Assembly (NCBI GenBank): GCA_036785325.1
Contig: JAXIVH010000006.1
Coordinates: forward strand, 3,009,874 to 3,073,873
Direction: 5' to 3'
DNA length: 64,000 nucleotides
From: Urophycis tenuis
Taxonomy: Eukaryota; Chordata; Actinopteri; Gadiformes; Phycidae
Part shown: positions 1-39,413 of the stretch, in pieces
How the letters are laid out: each line of letters starts with the position of its first letter
Numbering within the stretch: position 1 is the first letter of the stretch
Program-made: the position numbers and the translations under genes
Notes under the pieces: model-generated
Told to the model about the DNA's origin: nothing
The model's database searches: none
Seen by the model: the letters and a program-made list of their open reading frames with translations, nothing else

Positions 1-10
1 GTGTGTCTGT

Positions 11-60
11 GTGTGTGTGTGTGTGTGTCTGTGTGTGTGTGTGCGCACGCACCCTGGCAG
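11..60 (+). repeat. GT microsatellite reaching a cacna1f acceptor
   Basis: A (GT)n tract with interruptions fills the left edge and ends about 18 bases before the acceptor CAG at 58-60. The intron tail between them is unusually short and poor in pyrimidine runs. Confidence 0.8.
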
Positions 61-18148
<18,088 letters not shown>

Positions 18149-21100
18149 GCCGGGCTCCAGGAGCGTAGGCGTCCCTGTTTCACAGGAATATGTTGGTGTG
18201 CTTTGAGTTTCTGATGTGTTTGGGAGAAAAACATTGAATGTCTTTGGAGTGAGCGGCGATTGAGTAGGAGGTATGCTGCGCAGTTATTTAACATAATTCC
18301 CACGTCGCATGTGTCACCGAAACAGAAACGCTCCACGCAAAAAAGACCAAAATGAACTTGATGGAAACGTACAAATCATGAGCCAAAATATACACAGATA
18401 GGTATACTTATAGGTGATTAGCAGCCGCTGGTATAAGACAATCTGTAGTCAAACTCCACATGGCTTTCACATGGGATTGGAACATTCTATATGATGCTAA
18501 CTATGATGAGGAAAAGGTATTTAGGTACAGTTTTACTACGATAAACCGCATTTTTGCATTGTATTCTAATTTTGTAATTTTGTGTGTCATCACTTTATAC
18601 AAACCATTATGTTCAAAGTTATTAATCATCACATTCTAATTATATAAAATGAGCTGTATTAAAAATTCTTATTATCATGCAGATTGTCCATTGAAATTAT
18701 ACATTTTGATCTATATACTATTACATATAAATATGTTTATACTATATAAAAACTATTTTAATTGAAGATCATCAAGTGTGGTTGAAGTCCTTCAGAATAA
18801 TGTCAATGAATGTATTCCCCAAAATATTCCCCGAATTAGCAACACAAGAAGTGACTTCTGGCTGCTGTTAGCATAAGGCTGTCGTGTGAGCAAACTAAAC
18901 TAAGCCAGCAGCACGACCAGCGACGTGAAACCCCAGCTGCTGCGAGACTAGATAAGATCAACACTGTGATTCGTGCTGTGCACAAAAAGCCTCTGCGGTC
19001 ACTGGTAAGAAAAAAAAGAACAGGTTTTTGGGGAGAGTGAGTCTTTAGATATTTTCACTGATTAAATAAAGAATGACTTCGGCATGTCTACAACAAGGCC
19101 CAAAAAGAAATACAAGAACAAAAACTTGATAATTAGTTAGTAGTTACTGTTGGGCTGATGTAACAGAATGCTCTGCTGTCATATGAATGAAGGTAAGATG
19201 TTTAATGTTACATTTATTCTCAAGTAGTTTTCCTTCAGACATTCCCCTGCTGATACAATGCTTACCTTGCTGGTAACACTCTCAACAATGGGAGTACATG
19301 AATTAACCATGTATTAACATTAGTTAATGCAGTAATAAGCTTTAACCAACAGTTAAGTAATGGTCTGGTAATCATTTACCAGTGTTCCAGGTTTACTAAT
19401 GATGTTTGTGTTAATTAATGTAATGGTCTTCATTTTAACTAATGTATTAATTTATACATGATTAAATAGGGTTAGGATTAACCTACTAACTCAGACCCCA
19501 TGACAATGTCATATAATTAATCAAACCTTCAGTTGTTTTGGATCAATCACCTCACCAGGACACCAATGCTACCCATCTGTGTCCCACCATATAATTCCTC
19601 TAAGCTTGAAGGAACCTAAATAGGTCTTGGTGTAAACCACACGATGGGCTAATCCACTGGTAGTCTGGAAGGATGGGATATTTTGCCGGTTGGCATGTTT
19701 GAAGTGCCACATTGAGGAACGGTAAGGACATTGTTAAAACACAGGTGACCAATATATGTATTTTATGTAGAGTTTGATAATGCATACATGAAATAGTTGT
19801 CAACCATTTGGCTTAAAATTCCCATTGTAGTCCCTAATATCTGTAGAATTCGTCAATTTCCCAACCAAGGACGGGGAGGGAGTTGGCGGAAGGTCTGACG
19901 TGGGGATTCTGGCAACTAGAATAACAATAAAAAAATTAAATAAACCTTTATCTGACTCCATATTTTTGGTATATTACCACTGTATGCGGTTAACGCACTA
20001 ATTATAACCGGTTTTTCCTCACGAGGCAGGCTAACCCCCAATAAATAATTCCGCATTCGTTTATGCAGCAAAGGGTGGAGGCGAGACCTAACTTAGCTGT
20101 TTTGAAAACATGACAAAGTCTTAACGCCACTAAACGCATCTCCTAACCCAAATCTAAACCGTAATAAATGTAATAATAATTAATCAATCTAAACCGTAAT
20201 AAATGTAGCCTATGTTTATGTTTTTTAGACATAGCCTACATTTCCCATAATATGACCATATACCTAATGTTTAAACTTTTTGTATTAAAAAGTAACCAGA
20301 TATATTTTCGCAACCCTAATCTGTCAACCAAATCCTAACATCAATTGAAAAACTACAAATGTCGGGAAAATACCGGAAGTTGCAATACACAGCGCTATGT
20401 TCCGCCATATTGTTTTGTAGTTCCAATGTGTTTTCTCTATTATGTGAAGTCATAACCAGGAATATTGTTTTTTAATTTATATGTTTTGCGGATGGGGAAC
20501 ACATTTTATATGTCAAATTATATACTTGTTATTGGTAAAATGGTAAAATTATGTTATTATTTTTATTTTGGCCCTTATCAGTTTCGCCTCCTATTGACAC
20601 TGATTCGGCTATTGTAGTATAGATCAAGAGCTTTCCAAAACTGTTGATCCCATATCTGTAGCACGTTTTGTTGCTTCTTTATGAGCCTTCAAAAACGTCC
20701 CAATGTCAAGGTTCAAAGGTCATTCCTGAGGAGAAGGAAACACCCATATGTCCCATTCTTAAATATATTACTCCCTAGGTCAAGACCTTTCCAATGATGT
20801 CTTCATTGTCCACCTATGATAACATTTCATTTTAATCTTGCTCCAAGCCAAGCCTTTTTCAAGTCAGATGCCTTAGGGTCCCAGCTAGATAAAATAAGTC
20901 CAACATTTTTTAAGGACTATTTAATGGCCAAATATGTGCAAGATATTGATGTTTGCCTTCCACACAGGCAGTTTAGACCAAATCTTCCCAATAAAAATAT
21001 GTATTCTTGCAAATAAGCATATTTCCCCATTCCCTTAATATGACCATAAACAATGCAGCTTTGATCTGTATTTTGTCTTGACCTCACATAGGCAAGATGT

Positions 21101-21758
21101 GACAAAAAGAAGTAGGGCCTATGGCCCGTGCTCATTTCCTCACATCGTGCTGAAAAAATCTGGCCTTTGACAGGTCGTGTTTTGATATCGTTGACTGTGG
21201 TGAGCATTCAGGAACACTCTGGTCATTGATTAAAACCATTTACTGCAACAAATGCTATACAGTTAGACTTGGCACTGAAGGGTCCACTCCAGAATGAATG
21301 TGATTGGGTAGAGACTAATCAGCTGGCTGATTTGCCCATTGACTTAATATGGCTGTTTATAGTCCCTGCATCCCCTTCCCCAGACTGACAGCATGGTAGA
21401 TGATCAAGATTATAGTATATTGTAGTGCCAGTGCATTTCTCTGTACACTGTACATTTTGCACATAGTCCATTCACTTTAACCCTTCCCCCAATCCTCCAG
21501 AATGTTCCTTTATGTCGTGGATTGCATTAAACTGTCCATCCGTTAGTTATATTTTGTCACTTACATATTCAAATCAGCAAGTCTTTCCTTAAAAATACTA
21601 AATATTTGCAAAGTTTGTTTGTTTGTTTTTTAAAGACAATTCTCCGACCACATCATATTCCATAATACATTTATGTTATCTTTGATGTTGATAGTGAAGT
21701 ACAGTACTCGATAAATAGTATGGGACATTAAAGAACACATGACTTCTTTTTTCAGTGT
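18149..21758. other. 3' UTR of cacna1f and intergenic DNA
   Basis: AT-rich sequence with no credible coding region. Around 19280-19450 there are diverged TTAACATTAGTTAATGCAGT-like words that suggest an old interspersed repeat. Short open frames in this interval lack splice signals and recognisable motifs. Confidence 0.6.
19065..19070 (+). terminator. candidate polyadenylation signal for cacna1f
   Basis: An AATAAA lies about 920 bases after the cacna1f stop, at the end of an AT-rich stretch with no coding signal. It is the first canonical hexamer I found downstream, but with no transcript data the choice is tentative. Confidence 0.35.
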
Positions 21759-21764
21759 TTTATT
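21759..21764 (-). terminator. polyadenylation signal of the minus-strand relic
   Basis: AATAAA on the minus strand, 54 bases after the TAG stop at 21818-21820. The tight spacing supports a genuine 3' end for the minus-strand gene or element. Confidence 0.55.
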
Positions 21765-21817
21765 GAAGACAGTGACAAAAAAAACGGGCACAAGCCTATA
21801 AACACACACACACATCA

Positions 21818-24134
21818 CTACCTAGGTGGAGTCTTCTCTTCCTCATCCTCGCTGGTGTCTGGACTGCTCAGGCCCATGTGATCAAATTCCTCTTCTTCAG
21901 GCATATGTAAGAGGAGAGAGGCCTGTGGACCTAGAGCCGTCTTATATTGCTGCAGAACCACCTGAATTCGCTCTGTCACTTCAGCAAGTCTTCTTTTTAG
22001 AAGACAATGGAGTCCACTTCCATCTTCTACATGTCAAGAGAGAAAGAGGACAGAAAACACAACGTACTGCATGTATATTGAGACTGGCCTTCAGACAACA
22101 ACTCAAACACATTATGTTAAATGGGTTAACCTTTCTTGAAAGGATCTAATGTACAACATTCAGCCCCACTTTATGTCACACTCGAGCACCAGCATCTCAG
22201 ACCAAAATAAATGGAAGTGTTAGCCACATTTTCCCCCTCCTTTCATGTTCTCAGCAAAGTGTTGTCAAATACAGTAGTGATGAGCAACACAATTCTTTTC
22301 AGTGTATTGAATCATTTCACAATCAATTATTCAGATTAACTTATATTCATAGGACTCATACACAGAACTGAAAGTCCTGAGCTGCTGTGACTGAGTGCAC
22401 TGCTACTATGGGTCAACCTGACCCCATGCCTACCACACATGTTTTTGATGGGCTGGAGGTTGCATGTTGTACTTTTAACTCACTGCATCTTGCAAGCTCT
22501 GTCTTGAGGACCACTGCCAGGTTCTGCAACGACGTACAGTGCCGGGCCATCTCCAACAACAGGATAGGGAGTTCCTCTTGCAGCCGAGTTGTCAGCATGT
22601 ACTGGTCATGTAGCTTTTTCTTGATGCCGATTGTTACTAATGATCCAAAACAGTTACATAAATACATTACAGTTTAGTACGGGTGGGAGAAAAATTCAGC
22701 ATTATATTTTGTAATGCAACCATATCATTTTTGAAGCATTGGAAAAATGCATACCACTGCCATTGTCCTCCCATGGCCATATTGTTTCAGTGCTCTGTCC
22801 AGCAACAGACTGGTCCACCAGGGTCACAACAATCTTTTTGGAGTCATCTGCAACAAGACTATTGTACTTCTCAATCTCCTGGAGAAGACGCTTTTTGTCT
22901 TCTGTCAACTTTCTTCGGAGACGATGGCGAAGCTTGTTGCTGTCTGCAAAGACACAGGTTTTTAGGAGAAACTGCGATAATGCAATCCATTAAAATATGC
23001 AGACAAACATAGCCGGGTCATATAATGGCCAGGGCTTTGTTTACATGAACAAATGATAATAAAAAAACACTCCGTTGCCTGGAACAAACTGACAAGGATC
23101 TGGCCAGCCAAACTACTAAAAAAAAGTGTGACTTATAGTCTAGAAAATACGGTACTGTATGCCTTGTTGTCCTTACCACTCTCTGCCCATTCCTTGACCT
23201 CACCAATCCACTGTTCTACCATTGCATCGGTGCACTGCAGCTCCGTCTTAAGTTGTGACAGCCTCTCTGCCTCTTTTTGTGCCCTTTTACAGTGGCGAAA
23301 CTACCAGGGTGGCATGGGGTGGCAGCTACCACCCCTGAAAAGGGGTCTGCCACCCCACCTGCCACCCCAGTCAAAAAATACCAACTGATGATTTATTGGA
23401 TAATTATTATTAATATCGTTTTAAGATCAAAACAAATTCAAAACAATCCGAAATCGGTGTCAAACTGCAGAATGTCAAATTTGAAAAAGAAACTTGTTGG
23501 TGCACCCCCCCCCCCCCCCCCCCCCCCATCACGAATGGTTGCATCCATATCGCAGAATCTCTTTGCTTTGACGTGGAGTCAGCGTGGACACAAGCTGTCA
23601 GATGGAGCCTGTTCACAGGTGGGTAACATCAAAGTGTAATGTGATTTCGAAACGTTTATAATTCAATAAATAAATAATAATAATAATAATAATCATTTAA
23701 TATTTTTTTGTAAAATGCTGGGAAGTCCTCAAATTTCTAAATTTCTAAATCATTCCTATGGCTTGATTTTGCTTTCAAAGTGCCTCAGATTGATTAGATT
23801 GAATTAACAATGTTCAAAATGCTCGACCCGGGGGATATGCCCCCGGACCCCCCCCCCCCCATAAGGCCTGCTTTTGATGAGCAACATTTCTGCTGCTACA
23901 ATAATCCCAAGGGAAACACTGTTTTAATGTACTGAAAAGTGGAATGCTCATATATGTAGACCAAATATTGAATTTATCACACTTGGGTGTTGAAAAAACT
24001 GTTGTATATGGGTGCATATAAAGTACAAAGTAAGGTGGGCTTCCTAAAAAAATTGCCACCCTACAATATATGCCTGCCACCCCTCTTCCACCCCATGTAT
24101 AAATCTCTAGAATCGCCACTGCCCTTTTAGATGT
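21818..24134 (-). pseudogene. KDZ-type transposase-like relic, C-terminal part, interrupted by a hAT element
   Basis: Read on the minus strand, exons join in phase. 24134-24130 plus 23289-23177 gives SKRAQKEAERLSQLKTELQ and ends EVKEWAES. 22943-22755 is coiled-coil-like (KKRLLQEIEKYNSLV) and ends in a WPW motif. 22636-22484 contains IKKKLHDQYMLTTRLQEEL. 22026-21818 gives HCLLKRRLAEVTERIQ and an acidic end before TAG. Canonical GT/AG sites flank each exon. The order (helical EVKEWA block, YN..., a W/F-P-W motif, RRLEEE-like helix) resembles the C-terminus of KDZ (Kyakuja-Dileera-Zisupton) transposases as I recall them. No catalytic core is visible; the upstream side runs into a LINE. The first exon is split by an 832-bp insertion, so the copy is broken unless the insert is removed or bypassed. 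An uncharacterised host gene is the alternative. Confidence 0.55.
23290..24121. mobile_element. hAT-like element inserted in an exon of the minus-strand relic
   Basis: Terminal inverted repeats are CAGTGGCG (23290-23297) and CGCCACTG (24114-24121). The subterminal word GGGGTGGCAG/GGGGTGGAAG recurs in both ends. The insertion is flanked by the perfect 8-bp duplication CCCTTTTA at 23282-23289 and 24122-24129. The interior has AT-rich DNA, a 21-C run at about 23507-23527 and no transposase frame, so it is non-autonomous. It must be younger than the gene it splits. Confidence 0.9.
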
Positions 24135-24799
24135 CTGAAATGTTTTACAGTTAGAAATCATTATGCTAAATCCCTGGCCAGGAGCAAAAACATAATGGCA
24201 AAACAAAGAAGAATATTGAACATACATTCAAGTACTCTGCAGTGTTCATCCTGCGCATATAGACATAAGCAGCATTATAAAATAAAAAATTTAAGTGCAC
24301 AACAGCTGCTAGCATAGACAACAAGGTCAGCAACGCCTGTAATTCATTATCTGTGTTGAATGAACCTCTATAGTCAAGGCTGATGTCGTTTGTTTACATC
24401 CGCTCTAGTTTTGGAAGTACAGTATATTTCCCATTCATTTTCTCGATGACTTTTCTCATAATCCTATGAATCGATATTCTGTCAATACTCCTCAAGTGTT
24501 TTCAGGAACATTTAGAGACTGTTTATCTGTAGAACGAGAATGTTTTGGAACTGGCCGTCAGGTTGCAGCAGCCTAAGCGGCAATTCCCATGGTAACAGCC
24601 AACTCCACCAATCAGAGACGTTGTCACACTTTAGGATTGTGGGTAATATAGTACTTTCCCGTGACGTCGCGAATCAAACGTAGCGGTTTTCTTAAAACAA
24701 CGTTGATATCATGTGGATTTGTGGCTTCTAAACGAACATACCATATCATAAAAACGTATATCATAGTTTTACACTAAATTTTTTAATTGCGGTACACAG

Positions 24800-27512
24800 A
24801 TAAGCTGGCTATGCAATACGGTACCAGATTAAGCAGTATGTGAGCTGTCCTACCAGAGGGGTGAGGACCCTGGACCTGATGTATGCCAACATTAAGGAGG
24901 CATACATCTCATCTTCCCTCCCCCCTCTGGGCAGGTCGGATCACAACCTGGTTCACCTCAAACCCTGCTATGTGCCTCTGGTGAAGAGGAAGCCTGTGAC
25001 CACAAGGACTGTGAGGAAGTGGTCAGAGGAATCTTATGAGGCACTGAAGTACTGTTTTGAGGTGACGGACTGGCCTGTACTCTGTGAGCCTCACGGGGAG
25101 GACATTGATGGGCTCACAGAGTGCATCACGGACTACATTAACTTCTGTGTGGACTGCTATGTCCCTGCGTCAACAGTCACCTGTTACGCTAACAACAAAC
25201 CTTGGATCACCAAGGACATCAAAGCCATACTGAACGCTAAGAAAAGGGCGTTCAGAGAGGGCAACCAGGCTGAGCTGAGGAGAGTACAGGGGGTACTCAA
25301 GGTTAGAATTAAGGAGGAAAAGGATAGATACAGGAGGAAGCTGGAGAAGAAGCTCCAGCAAAACAACACAAGGGATGTGTGGAGTGGTATGAGAACCATC
25401 ACGGGCTTCCAGAAGACTGGTAGCGTGGGGCTGGAGGGTGGAGTGGCTATGGCCAATGAATTTAACCTTTTTTTCAATAGGTTTGATACTGTGGCCCCTG
25501 CCCCTCCCCCACATGACCCTGCTGCTACTGCTGCTGACAGCCCAACAACCAGTGCCACTCCACCTCCCCCTCCTTCTCCCCCTCCTTATAGACCGCCCTC
25601 CTGCCTCTCACCAGCTCTATTCACTACCGGACACTTAACACCTACACCCTGCCCCACCCCTCCCCCCTGCTCTGCATACTGTCCTCCACTACCTGAGGAC
25701 CCTATCCCTCCCCCCACTGACACCTCTACAGTGTCCTTCACGCCTGAACTGGTGAGAAGACAACTGATTAGACTCCACTCCAACAAAGCGGCGGGCCCTG
25801 ATGGTGTGTTCCCCAGGGTACTGAAAGCCTGTGCCCCCCAGCTGTGTGGAGTTCTTAATCATGTCTTCAACCTGAGCCTGCACCTCCAGAAGGTCCCTCT
25901 GATGTGGAAGACGTCCTGCCTCGTTCCTGTCCCAAAGACGCTGCGCCCCAGCAGCCCTAAGGACTACAGACCGGTGGCTCTGACGTCACATATCATGAAG
26001 ACCATGGAGAGGCTTGTCTTGGAGCAGCTTAGGCCTATGGTCAGACCCTTCTCGGACCAGCTGCAGTTCGCCTACCAGCCCCGCCTGGGAGTCGAGGACT
26101 GCATCATCTACCTGCTGAACAAAGCCTACTCGCATCTAGACAAGCCGGCGAGCACTGTGAGAGTCATGTTCTTTGACTTCTCCAGTGCTTTCAACACCTT
26201 ACGGCCTGGTCTCCTGGGTGAGAAGATGGCGGCGATGCAGGTTGATGCCCCCTTGGTGTCCTGGATTGTTGACTACCTGATGGGCAGACCACAGTTTGTA
26301 CGCCTACAGAACTGTGTATCTGACAGGGTGGTTAGCAACACCGGGGCCCCTCAGGGGACGGTCCTTTCTCCCTTCCTCTTCACCCTCTACACCTCAGACT
26401 TCAGCTATTGCACTGAGTCTTGCCACCTTCAGAAGTTTTCTGATGACTCTGCAGTAGTTGGCTGTATTGAGGGGGGTGATGAGGGTGAGTATAGGACTGT
26501 TGTGGGCAACTTTGTCTCTTGGTGTGAGCTGAACCATCTACAGCTCAATGCTACCAAGACAAAGGAGCTCATTGTGGACCTAAGGAGGGTCAAAACACCG
26601 GTGGGCCCTGTGTTCATCCAGGGGGTTCCTGTCGACATTGTTGAGGAGTACAAGTACCTGGGGGTGTACTTCAACAACAAGTTGGACTGGACCAGGAACA
26701 CAGAGGCTATCTATAAGAAGGGCCAAAGCCGACTATTTTTTCTTAGGAGGCTAAGGTCCTTCAACATCTGTAGGACAATGCTGAGGATGTTCTACGAGTC
26801 TGTGGTTGCCAGTGCGATCTTCTTCGCTGTCACATGCTGGGGCAGTGGGATGAGGGTCGCGGACACCAATAGACTCAATAGACTCATCAAGAGGGCTGGT
26901 GATGTTCTGGGTGAGGAACTGGACACTCTGACTACCGTGGCAGATAGGAGGATGCTGTCCAGGCTACGGACTATCATGGACAATGCCTCTCACCCTCTCT
27001 TTTCCACCCTAGCTCAGCGGAGGAGTACCTTCAGCAGAAGACTCCTCTCACCTAGATGCACCACAGAGCGACATAGGAAATCATTCCTGCCTGTGGTCAT
27101 CAAACTGTACAATTTGTCACTGTCGTCTGCATAATTGGTCCACTACACTATATCTTATTACATGACTGTCATTTCATTTCACTGTAATATTTCACATGCT
27201 ACATCCTAGTGTATGCTATTACCTTGTAGTGTATGCCTGGATGTATGTACATTTATGTATATTATCATTTCTTGATGTACATTTTTATATATTTTGTCAC
27301 ATAGGTTACATTATATTTGTACATAGGTTTATACTTTTATTTTTACATAGGTTTTATATTTTTATTTAGGTCTCCTTATATATTTATATTTATATTTTCT
27401 AACACTCTACTATACGTAGAGTGTCCTCTTTTTTCAACTGGAGTTTTGTCACGAAGACAATTTCCCTCAGGGATCAATAAAGTATGTCTGTCTGTCTGTC
27501 TGTCTGTCTGTC
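24800..27512 (+). mobile_element. 5'-truncated L2-type LINE retrotransposon with reverse transcriptase
   Basis: A 764-codon open frame runs from about 24840 (the first codon is GTG inside a longer open stretch, not a true start) to TAA at 27132-27134. It opens near the end of the apurinic-type endonuclease (GRSDHNLVH, with the catalytic SDH). It then has a Pro-rich linker (about residues 220-305) and reverse transcriptase motifs: AAGPDGVFPRVL, LVPVPK, DYRPVALTS, FFDFSSAFNT, GAPQGTVLSPFLF and the catalytic FSDD. The 3' UTR ends with TTTCCCTCAGGGATCAATAA, AGTATG and a (TCTG)n tail, typical of L2 elements. The missing 5' endonuclease fits normal 5' truncation. The RT frame has no stop, so insertion may be recent, but the copy cannot be autonomous. 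Confidence 0.92.
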
Positions 27513-27519
27513 GGTGTTA

Positions 27520-29290
27520 AGCTGTTATGTGCGCTACTGTGAATTAAAAAACAAATTATTCTGATTGACACCGTGACAATGTTAAGAAATAAGTTGGCAA
27601 ACTTTTCAAGTAAAGACGAGCACCATAGACTGTATATAAAGCGAGCATCCAGCCTTACCTTGGATATGTCCTCCTCACCGTTTTCCTAGCGCTGTAGGCA
27701 AGCAGACCAGTGTGCGCATGCGCAGCTCCAAATGAGTGGAAATACATGGGTTTAAATTTCGTTCTGTCCAGCACGAAAAAAGTCGCAAAATCGTGCTCCA
27801 GGACATGATTCAATAGAATAAATTTTGTGTTGGTGAGCACGAAACAGTGTGATACCGGGTTGCCATAGCGGAACACCTCGCGGTTCTAGTTGGACTCAAA
27901 TTCGGTAGGACCAGGGCGTTCCTTTAGGAATAAACATTTATTGGACAGATGCAAGTCACTAACCAAACAAAAAATAAACACAGTGAGGAATGATTAATTA
28001 CAACACTACAAACGATTTTAGGAAAGCACACAAAGAATACAAGATAATAATCAGGGAATGAAAATACCTGGGTTGTGGGAATGTGGCTACACGCATGGAG
28101 CGTGGGAAGTTCTGGCTACAGATGGCTTCCTTGAGCAGTGTCTCCCATCTCTTACTGTTTTCTAAGTTATACAATGGCTTTGTTTACGGGACCATATGGT
28201 CCTTATTACCTAAAAGTATTTGCTTTTGTTTCCCCAGGGTCTCCACGGATGCTTGATCCTCTGTGGAGCAGATCTGGGCGTTACATAATTTGCTATGCAT
28301 TGGAAATCTTAAACTAAGTTCTGTATGATACCTATCTAATTGCCTAATGAGAGCAAGACCATTTTACTACACGTATAGTGACAATGAAAATGATACCAAA
28401 CATGTTATGACAATTACATTATAAAGTCATACAATTATTTCCACATATTTTCTCCTCACTTACATCGGTGTGATTCCCTGACCCTTAGGGGGTTGGGAGG
28501 AGGTCAGTGAATTACTAAGTAAAACAACAGTCATGCATCCATACTTCCCCCTTCACCCGTTTCCCCAAAATTTGGGAAATTTGGAGTGGGTCAGGATATG
28601 ACATCATAAAAACCAGCAATTCATTCATACTTCCCCCTTCATCTGTGCCTTAGGTCAGGAGATCAATGGAAAGAAAATGCAGTTAAATTATATTGTCTTG
28701 CATTCCTCTGCAATGTCTGCAGGAAACAAACCCCCACATCCCTTACTACATCACAGATCAAGACAACAAAAGATCCCAGCTAAGATCTTATATTCCTACA
28801 TATCTGCCGGCCACTGAATATAATGTGATATATTGTGTTCATTTCTGAGATATTTTTATCCAAAGCAGCTTGCAGTGAATCCCAACACAGAGCAAGTGGG
28901 GTTAAGGGGTCGGCTTCTAGCTAAAGCATGCCAACACATTAGCTGCAGATAATGGGGTCGAATCCCAGAGCTTTTCTGCAAGGATTCGAAGACCCTAAAG
29001 CCACCACGGTATTCAGCCCTATGTAGACCATATCACCTTTTTGGCAAGGTAAACATCCATCCGTCGGTTGCTTTAGTTCCAAAGCTGGGCTTCCTATGAT
29101 AAAGCAGTGCTGTGATTGGACGAGCGATACTCCACGTCCGACTACTTTGGTTGACGTATCAACGCTTCACGTGCCCCCTCGGCGAGCTCGTGACGCAACG
29201 CAGCTTTCCTGGGCTGATCGCGGTCCTCCTCCCGTGTGCTGTTCGGATGAAACGCGTCCCTCCCGCTGCCACACTGATCCTCTTATCGAC
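27520..29290. other. intergenic DNA before syp
   Basis: AT-rich with no convincing gene. 27620-27650 carries ATAGACTGTATATAAA, a phrase common in fish repeats. 28845-28960 holds a diverged TTTTATCCAAAGCAGCTTGC module like the SINE tails. 28548-28572 and 28626-28650 share CATACTTCCCCCTTCA. Confidence 0.55.
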
Positions 29291-29305
29291 AAGTAAGCTG
29301 CCAAG
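29095..29305 (+). promoter_or_regulatory. probable syp promoter and 5' UTR
   Basis: A local rise in CpG (GCGAGCTCGTGACGCAACGC, CGGATGAAACGCGTCCC) lies just upstream of the ATG, with an inverted CCAAT box (GATTGGACG at about 29112-29120). No TATA box is placed well. The extent is inferred. Confidence 0.4.
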
Positions 29306-37803
<8,498 letters not shown>

Positions 37804-38254
37804 GGCCATCCGCTCGGTGCGAAGCGACAGGATGGTGAGTAAGCACAACACACAGCGTCATCGTCGTCATCATCATCACCATCATCCAATGGGAGGAAAC
37901 AATGCAGTCAGTTTAACCACACAGAATGCTGCAATCGTAAGCACATTTAAGCAGCTATGGGGGAATAAATCCTCTGCTGTAATGTGAATGCACAGATTAA
38001 CTCGTCTGGTGGTTTACTATTATTACTATAATTAAAATAAGATGTAGATAGATAGGTTAGACTTTATTGATCCCACATGGATCAATAGCACTTTCACAAT
38101 ACTTCACACTACATTCACAATACTTTATAGAATAATTATTATTGTGCAATTGATGTAATGTCATTTTGCATTCTTGTTCAGATAAGCGGCTTGCCAGGCA
38201 ATGTTTTTGTAATGCTTTTTGCGTCTGTGTGTGTGTGTGTGTGTGTGTTCGTTT

Positions 38255-38291
<37 letters not shown>

Positions 38292-38468
38292 TGTGTCTGT
38301 GTGTGTGTTTCTTCCAGGCTGAGGTTAGTTGTAATTTTGGAGTGTGGTTCTCGACCACCGCCCTGAACTCCACACTCCTCTGTGTGTGTGCGTGTGTGTG
38401 TCTGTGTCTGTGAGTCAACTAGAGGAGGAGGGACGATGTGGACGCCCGCCTGGACCACGCTGCGGGGT

Positions 38469-38500
<32 letters not shown>
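38469..38500 (+). repeat. 32-base poly-G run
   Basis: An uninterrupted run of G, flanked by more G-rich sequence to about 38527. It has strong quadruplex potential and its true length is hard to sequence. Confidence 0.9.
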
Positions 38501-38501
<1 letters not shown>

Positions 38502-39376
38502 GAGGGGAGGGAGGGGGGGGTGGGGGGAGTTTGCTGTAACAAGCTGTTTAGTCTCGTAATGTACGTAACTGTAGAAGACAACCGAGGCTTGTCTGTTTGG
38601 TCATGCGAGAGAAACTTGAATACAATACCAAAACATTCAGTAATGAACGGTAAAGATACATCTTACTAAATGGGAGAGTCTTCAATTTAATTGAGAAAAT
38701 TGTAGTAATATTTAACTTGGGAGAATGTATTTGTCTGTGCTGTGTAAATATAAACATAATGATATATATATATAATTATTGTTATTATTATTACATACAC
38801 AGTTGAATAATTGTGCACTCCATATTAGTTGTTATACAACAAATGTAGAGCACAGAGTTATTCAACTGCATTTAATTTGGTTCTGTTTAGGAGCTTACAT
38901 AGTTTAACCCTAATGTCCTGTTCATATCCATCACTTCTTAATCAGGCTACTTATTTAGTTGAGGAAACATTTTTTTGAGATAGATTTTTTCTAATTTTCT
39001 TTTGTATTTGTTTCATATAATGGAGAGGATTTCCAGTGGTTGAGGTTGGTGTCAATGTAATGGTAAATGTTTCAACGGAAGTGTTTAGAAAACTTATGTT
39101 TGCTATAGCAGTGAGGAAATGTTAGTGCATTATTATTTTGTTTTTGAGTTGCTGTTTCTGTTTCCATCACTACATCACTGTCATGACGGGATTTCACGTT
39201 TGTGTTTAACAGAAAATGTAAAAACCTGGCACAAAAATATAAAATGCATATAGTAATGACAAATAGTTAGCATGGTAGCATCTTTTATCTGCATATACTA
39301 TGCTTTTTTCCAAAAACCTGCTGTTGTGTTCTATTAATGTGAAGATTGTGTATCAGGGAAGTTTAACTGTTTAGCA

Positions 39377-39413
<37 letters not shown>

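Noticed and set aside
21740..24800. A complete host gene on the minus strand
   Set aside because: No N-terminal exons or start could be found upstream, one exon is split by a transposon, and the protein pattern resembles a transposase tail. Not fully excluded.
24840..27134. Single-exon host gene of 764 codons
   Set aside because: Reverse transcriptase motifs, the endonuclease end and the (TCTG)n-tailed 3' UTR identify a LINE; the apparent start codon is internal.
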